A DNA stretch of 49,929 nt from Myxococcales bacterium (GCA_016793465.1 JAEUJW010000049.1:1-49929), one strand, 5' to 3'. Numbered from the stretch's first letter, positions 40,297 through 48,261 are shown. Made by a program: numbers and translations. Notes: generated from the letters alone by a model not told the origin.

Positions 40297-41565
40297 TCAC
40301 ATCCACGCCGCGAACCACGCCCACAGACCGAGCCGCTCGCCGTTGACCCGCGCGCCCGCGAGGATCGGCAAGAACCACAGGAAGACGTTGGCGCACAGGA
40401 CCAGCCACACCACCTCCATACGCGCCCAGCGGGCCCGACGCGCCGCGTCCGGGTGGCGGCGGAGCTCGAAGAACACCGCCGAGACGGCGAAGCCGAGCAG
40501 CAGCGCGGCCGGGTAGTAATAATAATAGTAGCCCGGCGCTCGCGGCACGACGCTCCACGAGAGGTAGAGGAACACGAACCCGAGGGTGACGTGCCGGGCG
40601 ATCGCCGAGCCCCCGCGGATCCAGGCCCACGCCGTGCGCGCGAGGAAGATCAGCCCGCCCCACATCAACAGCGGGTTGCCGACCATGAACACGGCCCGCA
40701 CGTAGCCCGGCGACGGATCGGCCTCGAACGCGAACCACATCGGGCGCAGCATCAGCGGCCAGGTCCACCACCTCGCGTCGTAATAGTGACCCGCCTCGAC
40801 GCTCAGCTGCCCCTCGAGCATGCGCGTCTGCATCGCCCACAGCCCGGACAGCGAGAGGCCCGGCCCGTCGGGCGCGAGCAGCAGCGGCGTGAACGCGGCG
40901 CCGTAGGCGAGCGCCGGCAGCACGCCGAGCGTGACGACCAGCCGCACCGGCCGCCGCCACTCGCCCGCGAGCACGGCCATGCACCCCACCCACCCCAGCG
41001 CGAGCACCCCGACCCACTTCGAGGCCGTCGACAGCCCCAGCAGCGCGCCCGCGGCGGCCATCAGGGCCGTCCGCCGGCGCGAGCTCCGGGCGGCGCGCTC
41101 GGCCCAGGCCCACGCCGCCAGCCCGCCGGCCATGAACGCCACCATGAACGCGTCGAGCATCGCGACCCGCGACATCACGTAGACGTGATGGTTCACCGCC
41201 GAGAGCGCGACCGTCGTCAGCGCCGCCCGACGCTCGTCGAAGAGGGCCCGCGCCCACAGGTAGATCGCCCCGAGGGTCAGCGCGCCGCCCACCACGCTCA
41301 TGAAGCGCCACCCGAGCGGGTGGTCGCCGAACAGGCCGAGGCCCGCCGCGATCAGCAGCTTGCCGAGCGGCGGGTGCTCGTAGTTGCCGTCGCTGAGCGT
41401 CGCCCGCAGCTCCTGGGCCGCCGGGACGTAATAACACTCGTCGAGCACGTGCCCGGCGGGCGCGCCGATCCGCAGGAGCAGCAGCAGGGCCGCCGCCGCG
41501 ACGATGCCGACGAACCACAGGCCGTCGCGCACGGCCTCGTCACGGCCAGTCCGCGCGCCGCTCAC
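40297..41565 (-). CDS. PMT/GT39-type membrane mannosyltransferase
   Basis: 422 residues, about 10-11 membrane helices. The first luminal loop has the GT39 signature DECYYVPAAQELRATLSDGN followed by YEHPPLGKLLI, with the catalytic acidic pair DE. These enzymes (GT-C fold) move mannose from polyprenyl phosphate to Ser/Thr of exported proteins. Start GTG 41565. A tract of six tyrosines (GYYYYYYP) is written with alternating TAC and TAT codons and is conspicuous. It is divergent from a small secreted Thr/Pro-rich protein, which could be a substrate. Other sugar acceptors (lipids) cannot be excluded. Confidence 0.88.
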   Translation of the reverse strand: MSGARTGRDEAVRDGLWFVGIVAAAALLLLLRIGAPAGHVLDECYYVPAAQELRATLSDGNYEHPPLGKLLIAAGLGLFGDHPLGWRFMSVVGGALTLGAIYLWARALFDERRAALTTVALSAVNHHVYVMSRVAMLDAFMVAFMAGGLAAWAWAERAARSSRRRTALMAAAGALLGLSTASKWVGVLALGWVGCMAVLAGEWRRPVRLVVTLGVLPALAYGAAFTPLLLAPDGPGLSLSGLWAMQTRMLEGQLSVEAGHYYDARWWTWPLMLRPMWFAFEADPSPGYVRAVFMVGNPLLMWGGLIFLARTAWAWIRGGSAIARHVTLGFVFLYLSWSVVPRAPGYYYYYYPAALLLGFAVSAVFFELRRHPDAARRARWARMEVVWLVLCANVFLWFLPILAGARVNGERLGLWAWFAAWM

Positions 41566-41760
41566 CGCGGAGCCTCCGCGGCGCGCGCGGCCACGCAGCC
41601 CGGCGTCCCGCTCGTCGGCCGCGAACGCGAGCCCGCCGCGGGCCCGGGCACGCCGATGCGCACGCGTCTCCTGACGTCGCGGAGGACCGGCCGGCGAGTC
41701 GTGCGCCGCGCCCGGTCGGGCGCGCTGGACGCCGGAGCGGCGCGGAGCGACGCTGGGCGA

Positions 41761-42099
41761 ATGCGCCTCGCCGCCATCCTCCTGTCGCTGCTCACCACTC
41801 TGGTCCTGTCGTTCCTCGCCGCGGCCTCGACCCCCCGGATCTCCGCGCCGCCGGAGGGGTCGACCCTCACGCCCGTCCAGAGCCCGCCCGTCAACCCGAC
41901 CGTCAACCCGACCACGATCCCGAGGCCCCCGCTGAAGTGTCTCACGAAAGGCATCGTGTCCTACTGCATCCCCAACACGACCAAGTATCAGGTCTGCTCC
42001 CCGACGGCGAAGCAGGTCGAGTGCCCGATCGACAGCTACTGCAAGGAGACCAAGGACTCCAAGGGCAGCACGGTCGCCTACTGCAAGTTCATCGGCTAG
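41761..42099 (+). CDS. Small secreted Thr/Pro-rich protein with six-cysteine domain
   Basis: 112 residues. Signal peptide MRLAAILLSLLTTLVLSFLA with an AxA-type cleavage site near residue 22. Residues 25-57 are a Pro/Thr-rich segment (STLTPVQSPPVNPTVNPTTI) that would suit O-glycosylation. The last 55 residues hold six cysteines with spacing C-x7-C-x9-C-x7-C-x5-C-x12-C, and probably three disulfides. The Lys-rich composition of this domain is unusual here. No family recognised; a small adhesin, inhibitor or toxin-like module is possible. A GGAGCG Shine-Dalgarno-like stretch is about 17 nt upstream. Confidence 0.78.
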   Translation: MRLAAILLSLLTTLVLSFLAAASTPRISAPPEGSTLTPVQSPPVNPTVNPTTIPRPPLKCLTKGIVSYCIPNTTKYQVCSPTAKQVECPIDSYCKETKDSKGSTVAYCKFIG

Positions 42100-42163
42100 C
42101 GCGCCGGCGGAGCGGGGGCCCGCGGCCGAGCGCCCCCGGTGAGGCCGCTGCCCGTCGCCGCGG

Positions 42164-42805
42164 CTAGGCCTTCGAGGTCGCCCGGGGCGGACGGCGACCC
42201 CGCGTCGTCGCCGTCAGCGCCCCGCGCAGCAGCATGTCGACGGTCCGCTGCAGCAGCGCCTCGTCGACCGGCGCCCGCTCGAACAGCAGCCACCAGTTGA
42301 GCGTCGCGGCCAGCACCTCGAACAGCAGGCGGGCGTCGACGCCCGGACCGATCTCCCCGCGCGCCTCGGCGGCCGCCAGCACCTCGCCCGGCACCGACGC
42401 GAACGCCTGGCGCAGCGAGCCGACGATCGCCGCCAGCTCCGCGTCCTCGCCCGCCGCCACGAACATACGAAACACCCCCTGGTGCTCCGGCCGCCCCGCC
42501 AGGGCCACGTTGCGCCGCGCGATCGCCAGCAGGTCCCCGCGCAGCGAGCCCGTGTTCGGCGCCGAGAACGCGCCCACGGTGACCGACAGCAGCGCGTCGC
42601 GCACCAGCTCCTGCTTGTCCGGCCAGCGCCGGTACACCGTGGTCTTGTTGACGCCCGCCCGCGCCGCCACCTCCTCGACGCGCAGCCCGTGGTAGCCCGT
42701 GCGCGCCAGCTCGACCAGCGCCGCCGCCAGCACCGCGCGGACCACCGGCTCGCCGCGCACCAGCGCCGGCCTGGCCCTCCGTCTGCTGCGCAGCTCGCCC
42801 CGCAC
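42164..42805 (-). CDS. TetR-family transcriptional regulator
   Basis: 213 residues from GTG 42805. The frame is open up to GTG 42859, but that longer form would contain operator site 1 inside the coding region; TTG 42826 is a third option. The N-terminal tail is Arg-rich (RGELRSRRRARPALVRGE), followed by the TetR helix-turn-helix (VELARTGYHGLRVEEVAARA, then GVNKTTVYRRWPDK). The C-terminal domain is all-helical with NWWLLFERAP, of the C-terminal type found with AcrR-like regulators. It very probably represses itself and the divergent Coq4-like gene through two identical palindromes in the 86-bp gap. Ligand unknown. Confidence 0.9.
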   Translation of the reverse strand: MRGELRSRRRARPALVRGEPVVRAVLAAALVELARTGYHGLRVEEVAARAGVNKTTVYRRWPDKQELVRDALLSVTVGAFSAPNTGSLRGDLLAIARRNVALAGRPEHQGVFRMFVAAGEDAELAAIVGSLRQAFASVPGEVLAAAEARGEIGPGVDARLLFEVLAATLNWWLLFERAPVDEALLQRTVDMLLRGALTATTRGRRPPRATSKA

Positions 42806-42821
42806 GCCGCCGCGAGCGTAT

Positions 42822-42838
42822 CGCAAGTTTTTGTTGCG
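42822..42838. promoter_or_regulatory. TetR operator, site 1
   Basis: CGCAA-N7-TTGCG, 17 bp, lying just upstream of the preferred TetR start. Same sequence arms and spacing as site 2; the centres are 46 bp apart. Confidence 0.7.
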
Positions 42839-42867
42839 GTCGACCCCGGGGCGGGCCACGCTGGCAG

Positions 42868-42884
42868 CGCAACTGAATGTTGCG
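42868..42884. promoter_or_regulatory. TetR operator, site 2
   Basis: CGCAAC-N5-GTTGCG, which contains the same CGCAA-N7-TTGCG arrangement as site 1. It ends 7 bp before the ATG of the Coq4-like gene, so bound repressor would cover the transcription start or the ribosome-binding region. Confidence 0.75.
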
Positions 42885-42891
42885 ATGCGCC

Positions 42892-43569
42892 ATGGACACC
42901 CCCGCCTACCCGACCCTGCCCGCGAACGCGTCGTTCTTCACCCGCATCCGCCTCGGCCTGCGCGCCCTCATGGTCCTGAAGGACGACCCGGCCAACACCT
43001 ACTACGGCCCGCTGGTCAACGTCTGCCTCGACAGCGGCACCTACGCCCGCCTGGCCCGCGTGTGGCGCGACGACCCCGACAGGCGCCGCCTGCTCGACGA
43101 GCGCCCGACCCTGCAGGGCCCCGACCTCGACCTCGGGGCCCTCGCGCGCATGCCCGCGGGCAGCCTCGGCCGCGCGCTCGCGCAGTACTTCCGCGACAAC
43201 GGCCTCGAGCCGTTCGTCACCGCCTTCCCCGTCCGCAGCGACGTCGACTACCTCGGCAAGCGCTACCGCGAGACCCACGACATCTTCCACGTGCTGACCG
43301 GCTACGGCGTCGACGAGGCCGGCGAGATGGAGCTGCAGGCGTTCGTGCTCGGCAACCTCGGCCTGCGCCAGACGCTGCTGATCCTCGGCTTCTCGCTGCC
43401 GCGGCGGCTGTGGTTCAAGGGCGTGCGCGGGCTCGGCGGCCACCTCGGCCGCCTGCGCGCCGCCTACCGCCGCGGCAAGCGGGCGCCCGAATTGCTGAGC
43501 GTGCGCTTCGAGGACCTGTGGGCCCAGCCGGTCACGCAGCTCGGCGCCCGCCTGTGCGGCCCGGCCTGA
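42892..43569 (+). CDS. Coq4-family protein
   Basis: 225 residues from ATG 42892; an ATG at 42877 lies in the operator and is rejected. The Coq4 metal-binding motif HDxxH-x11-E is complete: His129, Asp130, His133 and Glu145 in RETHDIFHVLTGYGVDEAGE. Flanking conservation (DYLGKRYRETHD, ELQAFVLGN) is typical. Eukaryotic Coq4 acts in ubiquinone synthesis, recently as a ring decarboxylase/hydroxylase; bacterial copies are less defined, and here it is controlled by a TetR regulator and not by other ubi genes, so a role in another small-molecule pathway is possible. It converges on a small membrane protein gene with 9 bp between stops. Confidence 0.9.
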   Translation: MDTPAYPTLPANASFFTRIRLGLRALMVLKDDPANTYYGPLVNVCLDSGTYARLARVWRDDPDRRRLLDERPTLQGPDLDLGALARMPAGSLGRALAQYFRDNGLEPFVTAFPVRSDVDYLGKRYRETHDIFHVLTGYGVDEAGEMELQAFVLGNLGLRQTLLILGFSLPRRLWFKGVRGLGGHLGRLRAAYRRGKRAPELLSVRFEDLWAQPVTQLGARLCGPA

Positions 43570-43578
43570 GCCGCCGCC

Positions 43579-43944
43579 TCAGCGCCCGCGCCGCGCCGCG
43601 ATCTCGCGCCGCAGCCAGCGCTCGAACAGCCCGAGCGGCAAGAACCCGAGCGCCATGTAGATCGGCAGCAGCAGCGTCAGCGCCAGCAGCGGCCCGAGCG
43701 CCAGCACCAGCGGCCAGGTCAGCAGCGCGTGGGCCACGAGGATGAGCCCGACCCCCAGCGCCAGCGCCGGCGCCTGGTGGCGCGCCGTGTCGAGGCGGTT
43801 CCAGAAGCGAAACGTCGGCACGATGCCCCACACCTGCGGGCGCGCGGTCAGGCTCGGCTTGTCGAGCCCGAACATCCACACCAGCAGTCCGGGTCGATCG
43901 TCGTCGTTGCGGCGGGCGAGGCGGGTTTCGCTGAGCTCGTGCAT
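43579..43944 (-). CDS. Small inner-membrane protein
   Basis: 121 residues from ATG 43944. Residues 1-55 are polar (MHELSETRLARRNDDDRPG), then two adjacent membrane helices (ALALGVGLILVAHALLTWPL and ALGPLLALTLLLPIYMALGF) and a basic tail (ERWLRREIAARRGR). No family recognised. TAACAA lies 12 nt before the ATG in an A/T-rich patch and may be part of the promoter. Function unknown. Confidence 0.72.
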   Translation of the reverse strand: MHELSETRLARRNDDDRPGLLVWMFGLDKPSLTARPQVWGIVPTFRFWNRLDTARHQAPALALGVGLILVAHALLTWPLVLALGPLLALTLLLPIYMALGFLPLGLFERWLRREIAARRGR

Positions 43945-44447
43945 GGCGGTCGCTTTGTTAAGGACGCATCCTCGCACGGCCGCCGCCAGGACGCCACGAG
44001 GTCCACGCAAGCGCTGTGCTTGCGCGGAGGCCGGCGCGCCGCGCGGCGCCACGAATCGCCGCCCAACCCGCGGCGCTCGCGGTCGCCGCCCGGCGGCCGT
44101 GCGTCATCACGGACCGACGCGCCGCCTGACCGCGGCGCTCGCGGTCGCCGTCCGTGCGTCGCCGTCCATCGGCGCGCCGCCCGACCGCGCCGCTCGCGAT
44201 CGCCGTCCGTGCGTCGCCGCGGACCGGCGCGCCGCCCGTCGCGCAGCGTTCGCACCGTCGCCAGCGTCGCCGCGTCATGGCTGCGTGCGTGCCCCTCGCC
44301 CGGCCGCTGCGCACGCCGCCGCGGGCCACTGCGGCCCGCCCGTCCGGGACGACGCGCGCGCGCGGCCCCGCGAGCCCGCCTCGAGCGAAGTTTGCGCCCC
44401 GGATCGCGACGCACACGGACCATGCTGCCTTCGACGGGGAGCGGAAC
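43945..44447. other. Intergenic region of 503 bp with three degenerate GC-rich repeats
   Basis: No gene is seen. Three copies of a unit beginning CCGCGGCGCTCGCGGTCGCC start at 44068, 44130 and 44185 (periods 62 and 55 bp), each ending near GGCGCGCCGCC. The open frames across them are repeat artefacts. The promoter of the ADYC lipoprotein must lie in the 200 bp before 44448; I cannot place it. Confidence 0.6.
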
Positions 44448-45425
44448 ATGGGACGGTGGAGCATCCTGGTGCCCTTCGCTTGTGGGCTGGTGAGCGCGGC
44501 GTGCGACGCGGACGAGGCGACCCGGTCGCCCGCCGAGGTCGCCGCGGACGAGCGCCAGTACGAGGACAACGGCTTTCGCCTCAACGGCTTTCGCCTCAAC
44601 GGCTTCCGCCTCAACGGCTTCCGCCTCAACGGCGCCGTGCTCGGCGGCGACGACGGCAGCGGGGCGTGGATCGTGCTCAACCACCTCTCGCTCGCCGGCG
44701 AGGCGCCGGTGACGAAGAGCTGGCTGGCGGGCAGCGACCTGCATGTCGAGCTGTCCGGCGGCGCCGTGCTGGCGGGCGAGCAGCTGACCGGCGCGGTGCT
44801 CGAGTTCGTGGTCGCCGACGGCTCCGGCTCCGACAAGCAGGTCACGACGGTGCGGATCGACGGCGTCGAGCCGCTGGAGCCGGGCTCCGACGTGTGGCTG
44901 TACGACCTCGTCGTGTCCGACGAGAAGTCGGTGTGGGAGCCGCTGTGCGTCGACGGCGACGGCGAGCCGACCGGGGCGATCCTGCTCGGCGACGTGTGGG
45001 ACCCCGACTCGGGCGACCGCGTGGTCCCGCGGCCGAGCGGCGCGGTGACCTTCGCCTGCCGCGACGCCGCGCTCGCCAAGTGCGTCGAGTGGGGCTACGC
45101 GCCGTGGCGCAGCGTCGACGACGTCGCGCTCGCCGACCACCACCAGGCGTGCACGCGGGCGGTCCGCGCCGACTACTGCGGCGACGGCACCCCGCACACC
45201 GTCGACGGCCTGACCGTGCACTTCATCGACGACCTCGGCGTCCAGGTCGCCGACGAGTCGCCGCCCTACCTCGTCGAGGCCGAGTGGGGGCCAGACGGCG
45301 CGCTCTGCATCGAGCCCGACAACACCCGGCTGCCCGACCCCGCGATCACCTGCGGGGACCTGCCGCCGTGCGGCGAGACGTTCGCCTCCGGCGGTCTCGT
45401 GCAGACCGGCGTGCCCGCCGAGTGA
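44448..45425 (+). CDS. ADYC-domain lipoprotein with NGFRL repeats
   Basis: 325 residues from ATG 44448, with a GGGGAGCGG Shine-Dalgarno-like stretch. Lipobox VSAAC after MGRWSILVPFACGL. Residues 41-60 are four exact NGFRL pentapeptides encoded by a 15-bp repeat (44568-44627), a hallmark seen before ADYC domains in myxobacteria. The rest holds the ADYC domain, with the name-giving segment VRADYCGDGTPHTVDG, a preceding CRDAALAKCVEWGYAPW and several paired cysteines. The domain is known only from such surface lipoproteins; its function is not known. It is followed after 7 bp by a kinase pseudogene. Confidence 0.9.
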   Translation: MGRWSILVPFACGLVSAACDADEATRSPAEVAADERQYEDNGFRLNGFRLNGFRLNGFRLNGAVLGGDDGSGAWIVLNHLSLAGEAPVTKSWLAGSDLHVELSGGAVLAGEQLTGAVLEFVVADGSGSDKQVTTVRIDGVEPLEPGSDVWLYDLVVSDEKSVWEPLCVDGDGEPTGAILLGDVWDPDSGDRVVPRPSGAVTFACRDAALAKCVEWGYAPWRSVDDVALADHHQACTRAVRADYCGDGTPHTVDGLTVHFIDDLGVQVADESPPYLVEAEWGPDGALCIEPDNTRLPDPAITCGDLPPCGETFASGGLVQTGVPAE

Positions 45426-45432
45426 CGCCCCC

Positions 45433-45870
45433 ATGTCCGGCGTCCCCAGCGAGCCCGCCGCGATCGGCCCCTTCACCGTGCTGCGGCGGCTCGGCGAGGG
45501 CGCGATGGGCGTGGTCTACGTCGGCTACGACGTCGTGCTCGACCGCCGGGTCGCGCTGAAGCTCGTGCACCCCAAGCACCTCGGCAGCGCCGCCGTGCGC
45601 GCGCGCATGCTCCGCGAGGCCCAGGCGATGGCCCGCCTGTCGAGCCCCTACGTCGTCCCGGTCTTCCAGGCCGGCGAGCACGAGGACGGGCTCTACCTCG
45701 CCATGGAGTACGTCGAGGGCCAGACGCTGACCGCCTGGCTCGGCGCCGCGCCGCGGCCCTGGCAGGTGGTCCTGCGCACCGTCTGCGAGGCCGGCCGCGG
45801 CCTCGCCGCCGCCCACGCCGCCGGCTTCATCCATCGCGACTTCAAGCCCGACTCAGGGCTAGCGGTGTAA
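45433..45870 (+). pseudogene. Ser/Thr protein kinase truncated in the catalytic loop
   Basis: 145 codons against 270 for a bare kinase domain. The N-lobe is intact: glycine loop LGEGAMGVVYVGYD, Lys43 in VALKLVHP, hinge AMEYVEGQTL. The C-lobe stops in the catalytic loop: HRDFKPD reads normally up to codon 45850-45852, where an Asn should follow, but then comes SGLAV and a stop. DFG, APE and everything beyond are missing, and no matching remainder is found in the window. The break coincides with a change in base composition, so I take it as the scar of an insertion, deletion or rearrangement. The product cannot be an active kinase. Confidence 0.88.
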
Positions 45871-46007
45871 GTGCTGGAGAACACTTGGGTTTCTCGGCTA
45901 CGGCGTTGGTACGTTCCTAGTCTGTACCAAGCCGGCCGGCCTGTCAAGAGCTGTACTGCGCCCGGCCGGCTGGCCTTCGGGACATGTCCGCGCCTCATGC
46001 CGGCGCA
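45853..46007. other. Junction segment with short inverted repeats
   Basis: 155 bp between the break in the kinase and the stop of the next gene; A/T content is visibly higher than to its left. It contains TTGGTAC-N11-GTACCAA (45906-45912 and 45924-45930), AAGTG-N8-CACTT just after the pseudogene stop codon, and one GGACATGTCC palindrome (45980-45989). The first repeat has the layout of a recombinase core site or of a weak terminator. No gene is seen. Confidence 0.5.
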
Positions 46008-47366
46008 TCACGGGCTCACCTTCACGGCCTGCCGCGGGGGGTGTTCGCGAAGCACCCGCTCGACACAGCGTCCGACCGCACCCAGCGGCCGCCCACCGTT
46101 CACCTTGGGGTCTTCGCCGGGGCTGTACTCGACGGTGAGCCGGGCTGACGGATGACTCTTGCACTTCCCCAGCTCGGCGCGGAGGTCGAAGGGCTTGCGG
46201 CGCTTCAAAGTGGGCGAGTGATCGACCTGCATTTCCTCGGTCGACGGTCCCGAAGCGGGCTCGTCGATCAATGGCTCCGAGGCGACCACGTCGGCGGTTG
46301 TGGCGGGGAGTTTCGGAGCGTCAGGTGTGAGCGCGGCGAGCATCACGGGCGGGGAGTCCGGCGGGGTAGCACATGCTTGGGTAGCAGAGGGCGGCGACGC
46401 GGTTAGCCGCTCAGGCGCAACGACCTGAAGCCACGCGAACCACGCAGCCACAGCGACGCCGAGAGCTGGCGCGAGCCACCACGCGCGGATCGATCGACGC
46501 CGCGGGCCCGGGTCCTGCATCGCCGCCTTGATCGCCTCGGCCATCGACGTCGCACTGTGATGCCGTCGTTCCCTCCGGTCGAGCGCCCCGCTAAGCACTG
46601 CGAGTAGCCGGGGAGGAAGTTGCACCTTCCCCAATACTGCGATCGGCTCCAGCTCGAACGGATCCGGGAGGGTCTTGCCCGTCAACATCGTGTACCAGAG
46701 CGCGCCCACCGAGAAGAGATCGGCCCGGAAGTCGCCGGGTCCGCCCGTAAGCCGCTCCGGGTCGATGTAGCGGGAGGTCCCCCACACGATCATCCCCTTC
46801 GTCGCCTCGATCTCCGGCAGCACGAGATCGGTCTCTTCGATCACCCGCGCGTTGCCGAGGTCCAGGAGCCGCACGCGCGTGCCGCCGTCCAGCGGCTCGA
46901 GCAGGCAGTTGTTCGGCGAGATGTCACGGTGGGCCACGCCTCGCGCATGCAGGGCGGCGAGAGCGGCGAGCACGTCCAGCACGTATGGGATCGTCTGTGG
47001 CCATGGGAGCGGGCGGCCGCGGGTGGCGGCGCTGAGACGCTCGCCGCGGACCAACTGCATGACGATGTAGTGCCGCCCGCCGAGCCAGCCGAGATCGGAG
47101 GCAGGGACGAGGTTCGGATGTCCGATCTGCGCCCCGAGCTGGCCCTCCTGCTTGAAGCGGCGAACGAGGTCGGGGTTCTTGTCGTGCTCCGGGTGAAGCA
47201 CCTTGACCGCGACGATCCCCTTCGTCGTCTGGTCGGTCGCGGCGTAGATGGTCGCCATCCCGCCGCAGCCGATGCAGTGATCGAGGTGGTAGCGGTCGCC
47301 GAGGGTCTCGCCCGAGAAGTCGAGATCGGGGGGAGCGCGTGTTCCGATGTCGCGACGGTCGTTCAT
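46008..47366 (-). CDS. Hanks-type Ser/Thr protein kinase with membrane helix and C-terminal domain
   Basis: 452 residues from ATG 47366. Kinase domain about 25-300: glycine loop IGCGGMATIYAATD, Lys55 in VAVKVLHPEHD, HRDISPNN catalytic loop with Asp, DLG in place of DFG (RLLDLGNARVIEE), and RYIDPERL in the APE region. One membrane helix (WWLAPALGVAVAAWFAWL, about 315-335) is followed by a 110-residue extracytoplasmic part whose end (LTVEYSPGEDPKVNGGRP to REHPPRQAVKVSP) resembles a small TonB/energy-transducer-like tail. It starts 2 bp after the stop of the upstream gene, so they form an operon. Codon third positions contain more A/T than in genes left of 45850. Confidence 0.9.
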   Translation of the reverse strand: MNDRRDIGTRAPPDLDFSGETLGDRYHLDHCIGCGGMATIYAATDQTTKGIVAVKVLHPEHDKNPDLVRRFKQEGQLGAQIGHPNLVPASDLGWLGGRHYIVMQLVRGERLSAATRGRPLPWPQTIPYVLDVLAALAALHARGVAHRDISPNNCLLEPLDGGTRVRLLDLGNARVIEETDLVLPEIEATKGMIVWGTSRYIDPERLTGGPGDFRADLFSVGALWYTMLTGKTLPDPFELEPIAVLGKVQLPPRLLAVLSGALDRRERRHHSATSMAEAIKAAMQDPGPRRRSIRAWWLAPALGVAVAAWFAWLQVVAPERLTASPPSATQACATPPDSPPVMLAALTPDAPKLPATTADVVASEPLIDEPASGPSTEEMQVDHSPTLKRRKPFDLRAELGKCKSHPSARLTVEYSPGEDPKVNGGRPLGAVGRCVERVLREHPPRQAVKVSP

Positions 47367-47368
47367 GG

Positions 47369-48253
47369 CTAGAACCTCAGCGAGAAGTGGATGCCTGCGG
47401 TCGGCAGCACGGACGGGTGGACCGCGGCGCGTCGCGGCGCGGCATGACGACGGGCGTCGACGATGAGCAGGACGGCACCGGCGACCGTGAGTAGGCCGCC
47501 GGCGACGCCCAGTCCGATCGCCGCGTTGTCGGCCCGATGCCCGCGAGCGTCGAGATCGGCGAACCGTTCGGCGTCGGTCTCGGGGATGAGCTGCCCCTCG
47601 TGCGTCATGCTGGCGACCTGCTCGTGCAAGGCGGCGCCGCGGACGAGGGCCGCGATCACCCCGACCCCGAGGCCGAGGCCGACCCCGAGGGCTGCGCCTC
47701 CGGCAAGGCGAAGCTGCCGCGGCGCCTGCCGGGGAGGAGGCGGGCGGTCCGCAGGTCCGGATCGGGCGATCGGCGGCGGTGCGACCGTGGTCGGGGCGAC
47801 GGTCGCCCCCTCGGGCTCCGGTGCCACCGGCTCGGGGGCACACGGGGCTGTCGTCTGCGCGACGGACTCCTCGCGCATCCTGGCCATGTCCGTCCGGTCC
47901 TCGACCCGAGCCCCTTCGGGCAGCGCGGCAAGCTGCGCGGCGAAGGCGTCGAGCACGCGGATGTCGGAGCAGAGCGCCGCCTGGGCTCCGGCATCGTGGG
48001 CTTGGTGGTAGAGCCGGTGCGCCTCCGTGACGAAGTACGAACGTTGATCCATCGCTCGGGGGCCGGCCGGCACCTTTTCGAAGGCCCGCCCGCACTCGTC
48101 GGCGGCGGCGAGGTAGGCCGCACCGCGGTCGGAGCTGGCGGCCTTCGCCTGATCCTCGAGTCGTCCGCAGGCGGCTTCATGGTCCTGCCAGGTCTCCGGG
48201 GGAGGCCCGGCGAGCGCCAGGCACAGAGTCAGGGCTGCGGAGGGGGGGAACAT
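47369..48253 (-). CDS. Exported or membrane protein with tandem C-terminal helices, kinase partner
   Basis: 294 residues from ATG 48253. Signal peptide MFPPSAALTLCLALAGPP. Residues 20-125 are helical with cysteines (HEAACGRLEDQAKAASSD, AADECGRAF), resembling the tetratricopeptide-like sensor parts found beside myxobacterial kinases. A Pro-rich linker (about 130-185) leads to two membrane helices (LAGGAALGVGLGLGVGVIAAL and AIGLGVAGGLLTVAGAVLLI) separated by a periplasmic or cytoplasmic loop, then a basic tail. Family not recognised. The gene lies directly before the kinase gene (2 bp), suggesting a sensor-kinase pair. TAGCAT on the minus strand (48262-48267) is 8 nt before the ATG. Confidence 0.8.
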   Translation of the reverse strand: MFPPSAALTLCLALAGPPPETWQDHEAACGRLEDQAKAASSDRGAAYLAAADECGRAFEKVPAGPRAMDQRSYFVTEAHRLYHQAHDAGAQAALCSDIRVLDAFAAQLAALPEGARVEDRTDMARMREESVAQTTAPCAPEPVAPEPEGATVAPTTVAPPPIARSGPADRPPPPRQAPRQLRLAGGAALGVGLGLGVGVIAALVRGAALHEQVASMTHEGQLIPETDAERFADLDARGHRADNAAIGLGVAGGLLTVAGAVLLIVDARRHAAPRRAAVHPSVLPTAGIHFSLRF

Positions 48254-48261
48254 GACCTCGG

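Noticed and set aside
42877..42891. ATG at 42877 as start of the Coq4-like gene
   Set aside because: It lies inside the TetR operator, and the conserved protein begins after the ATG at 42892.
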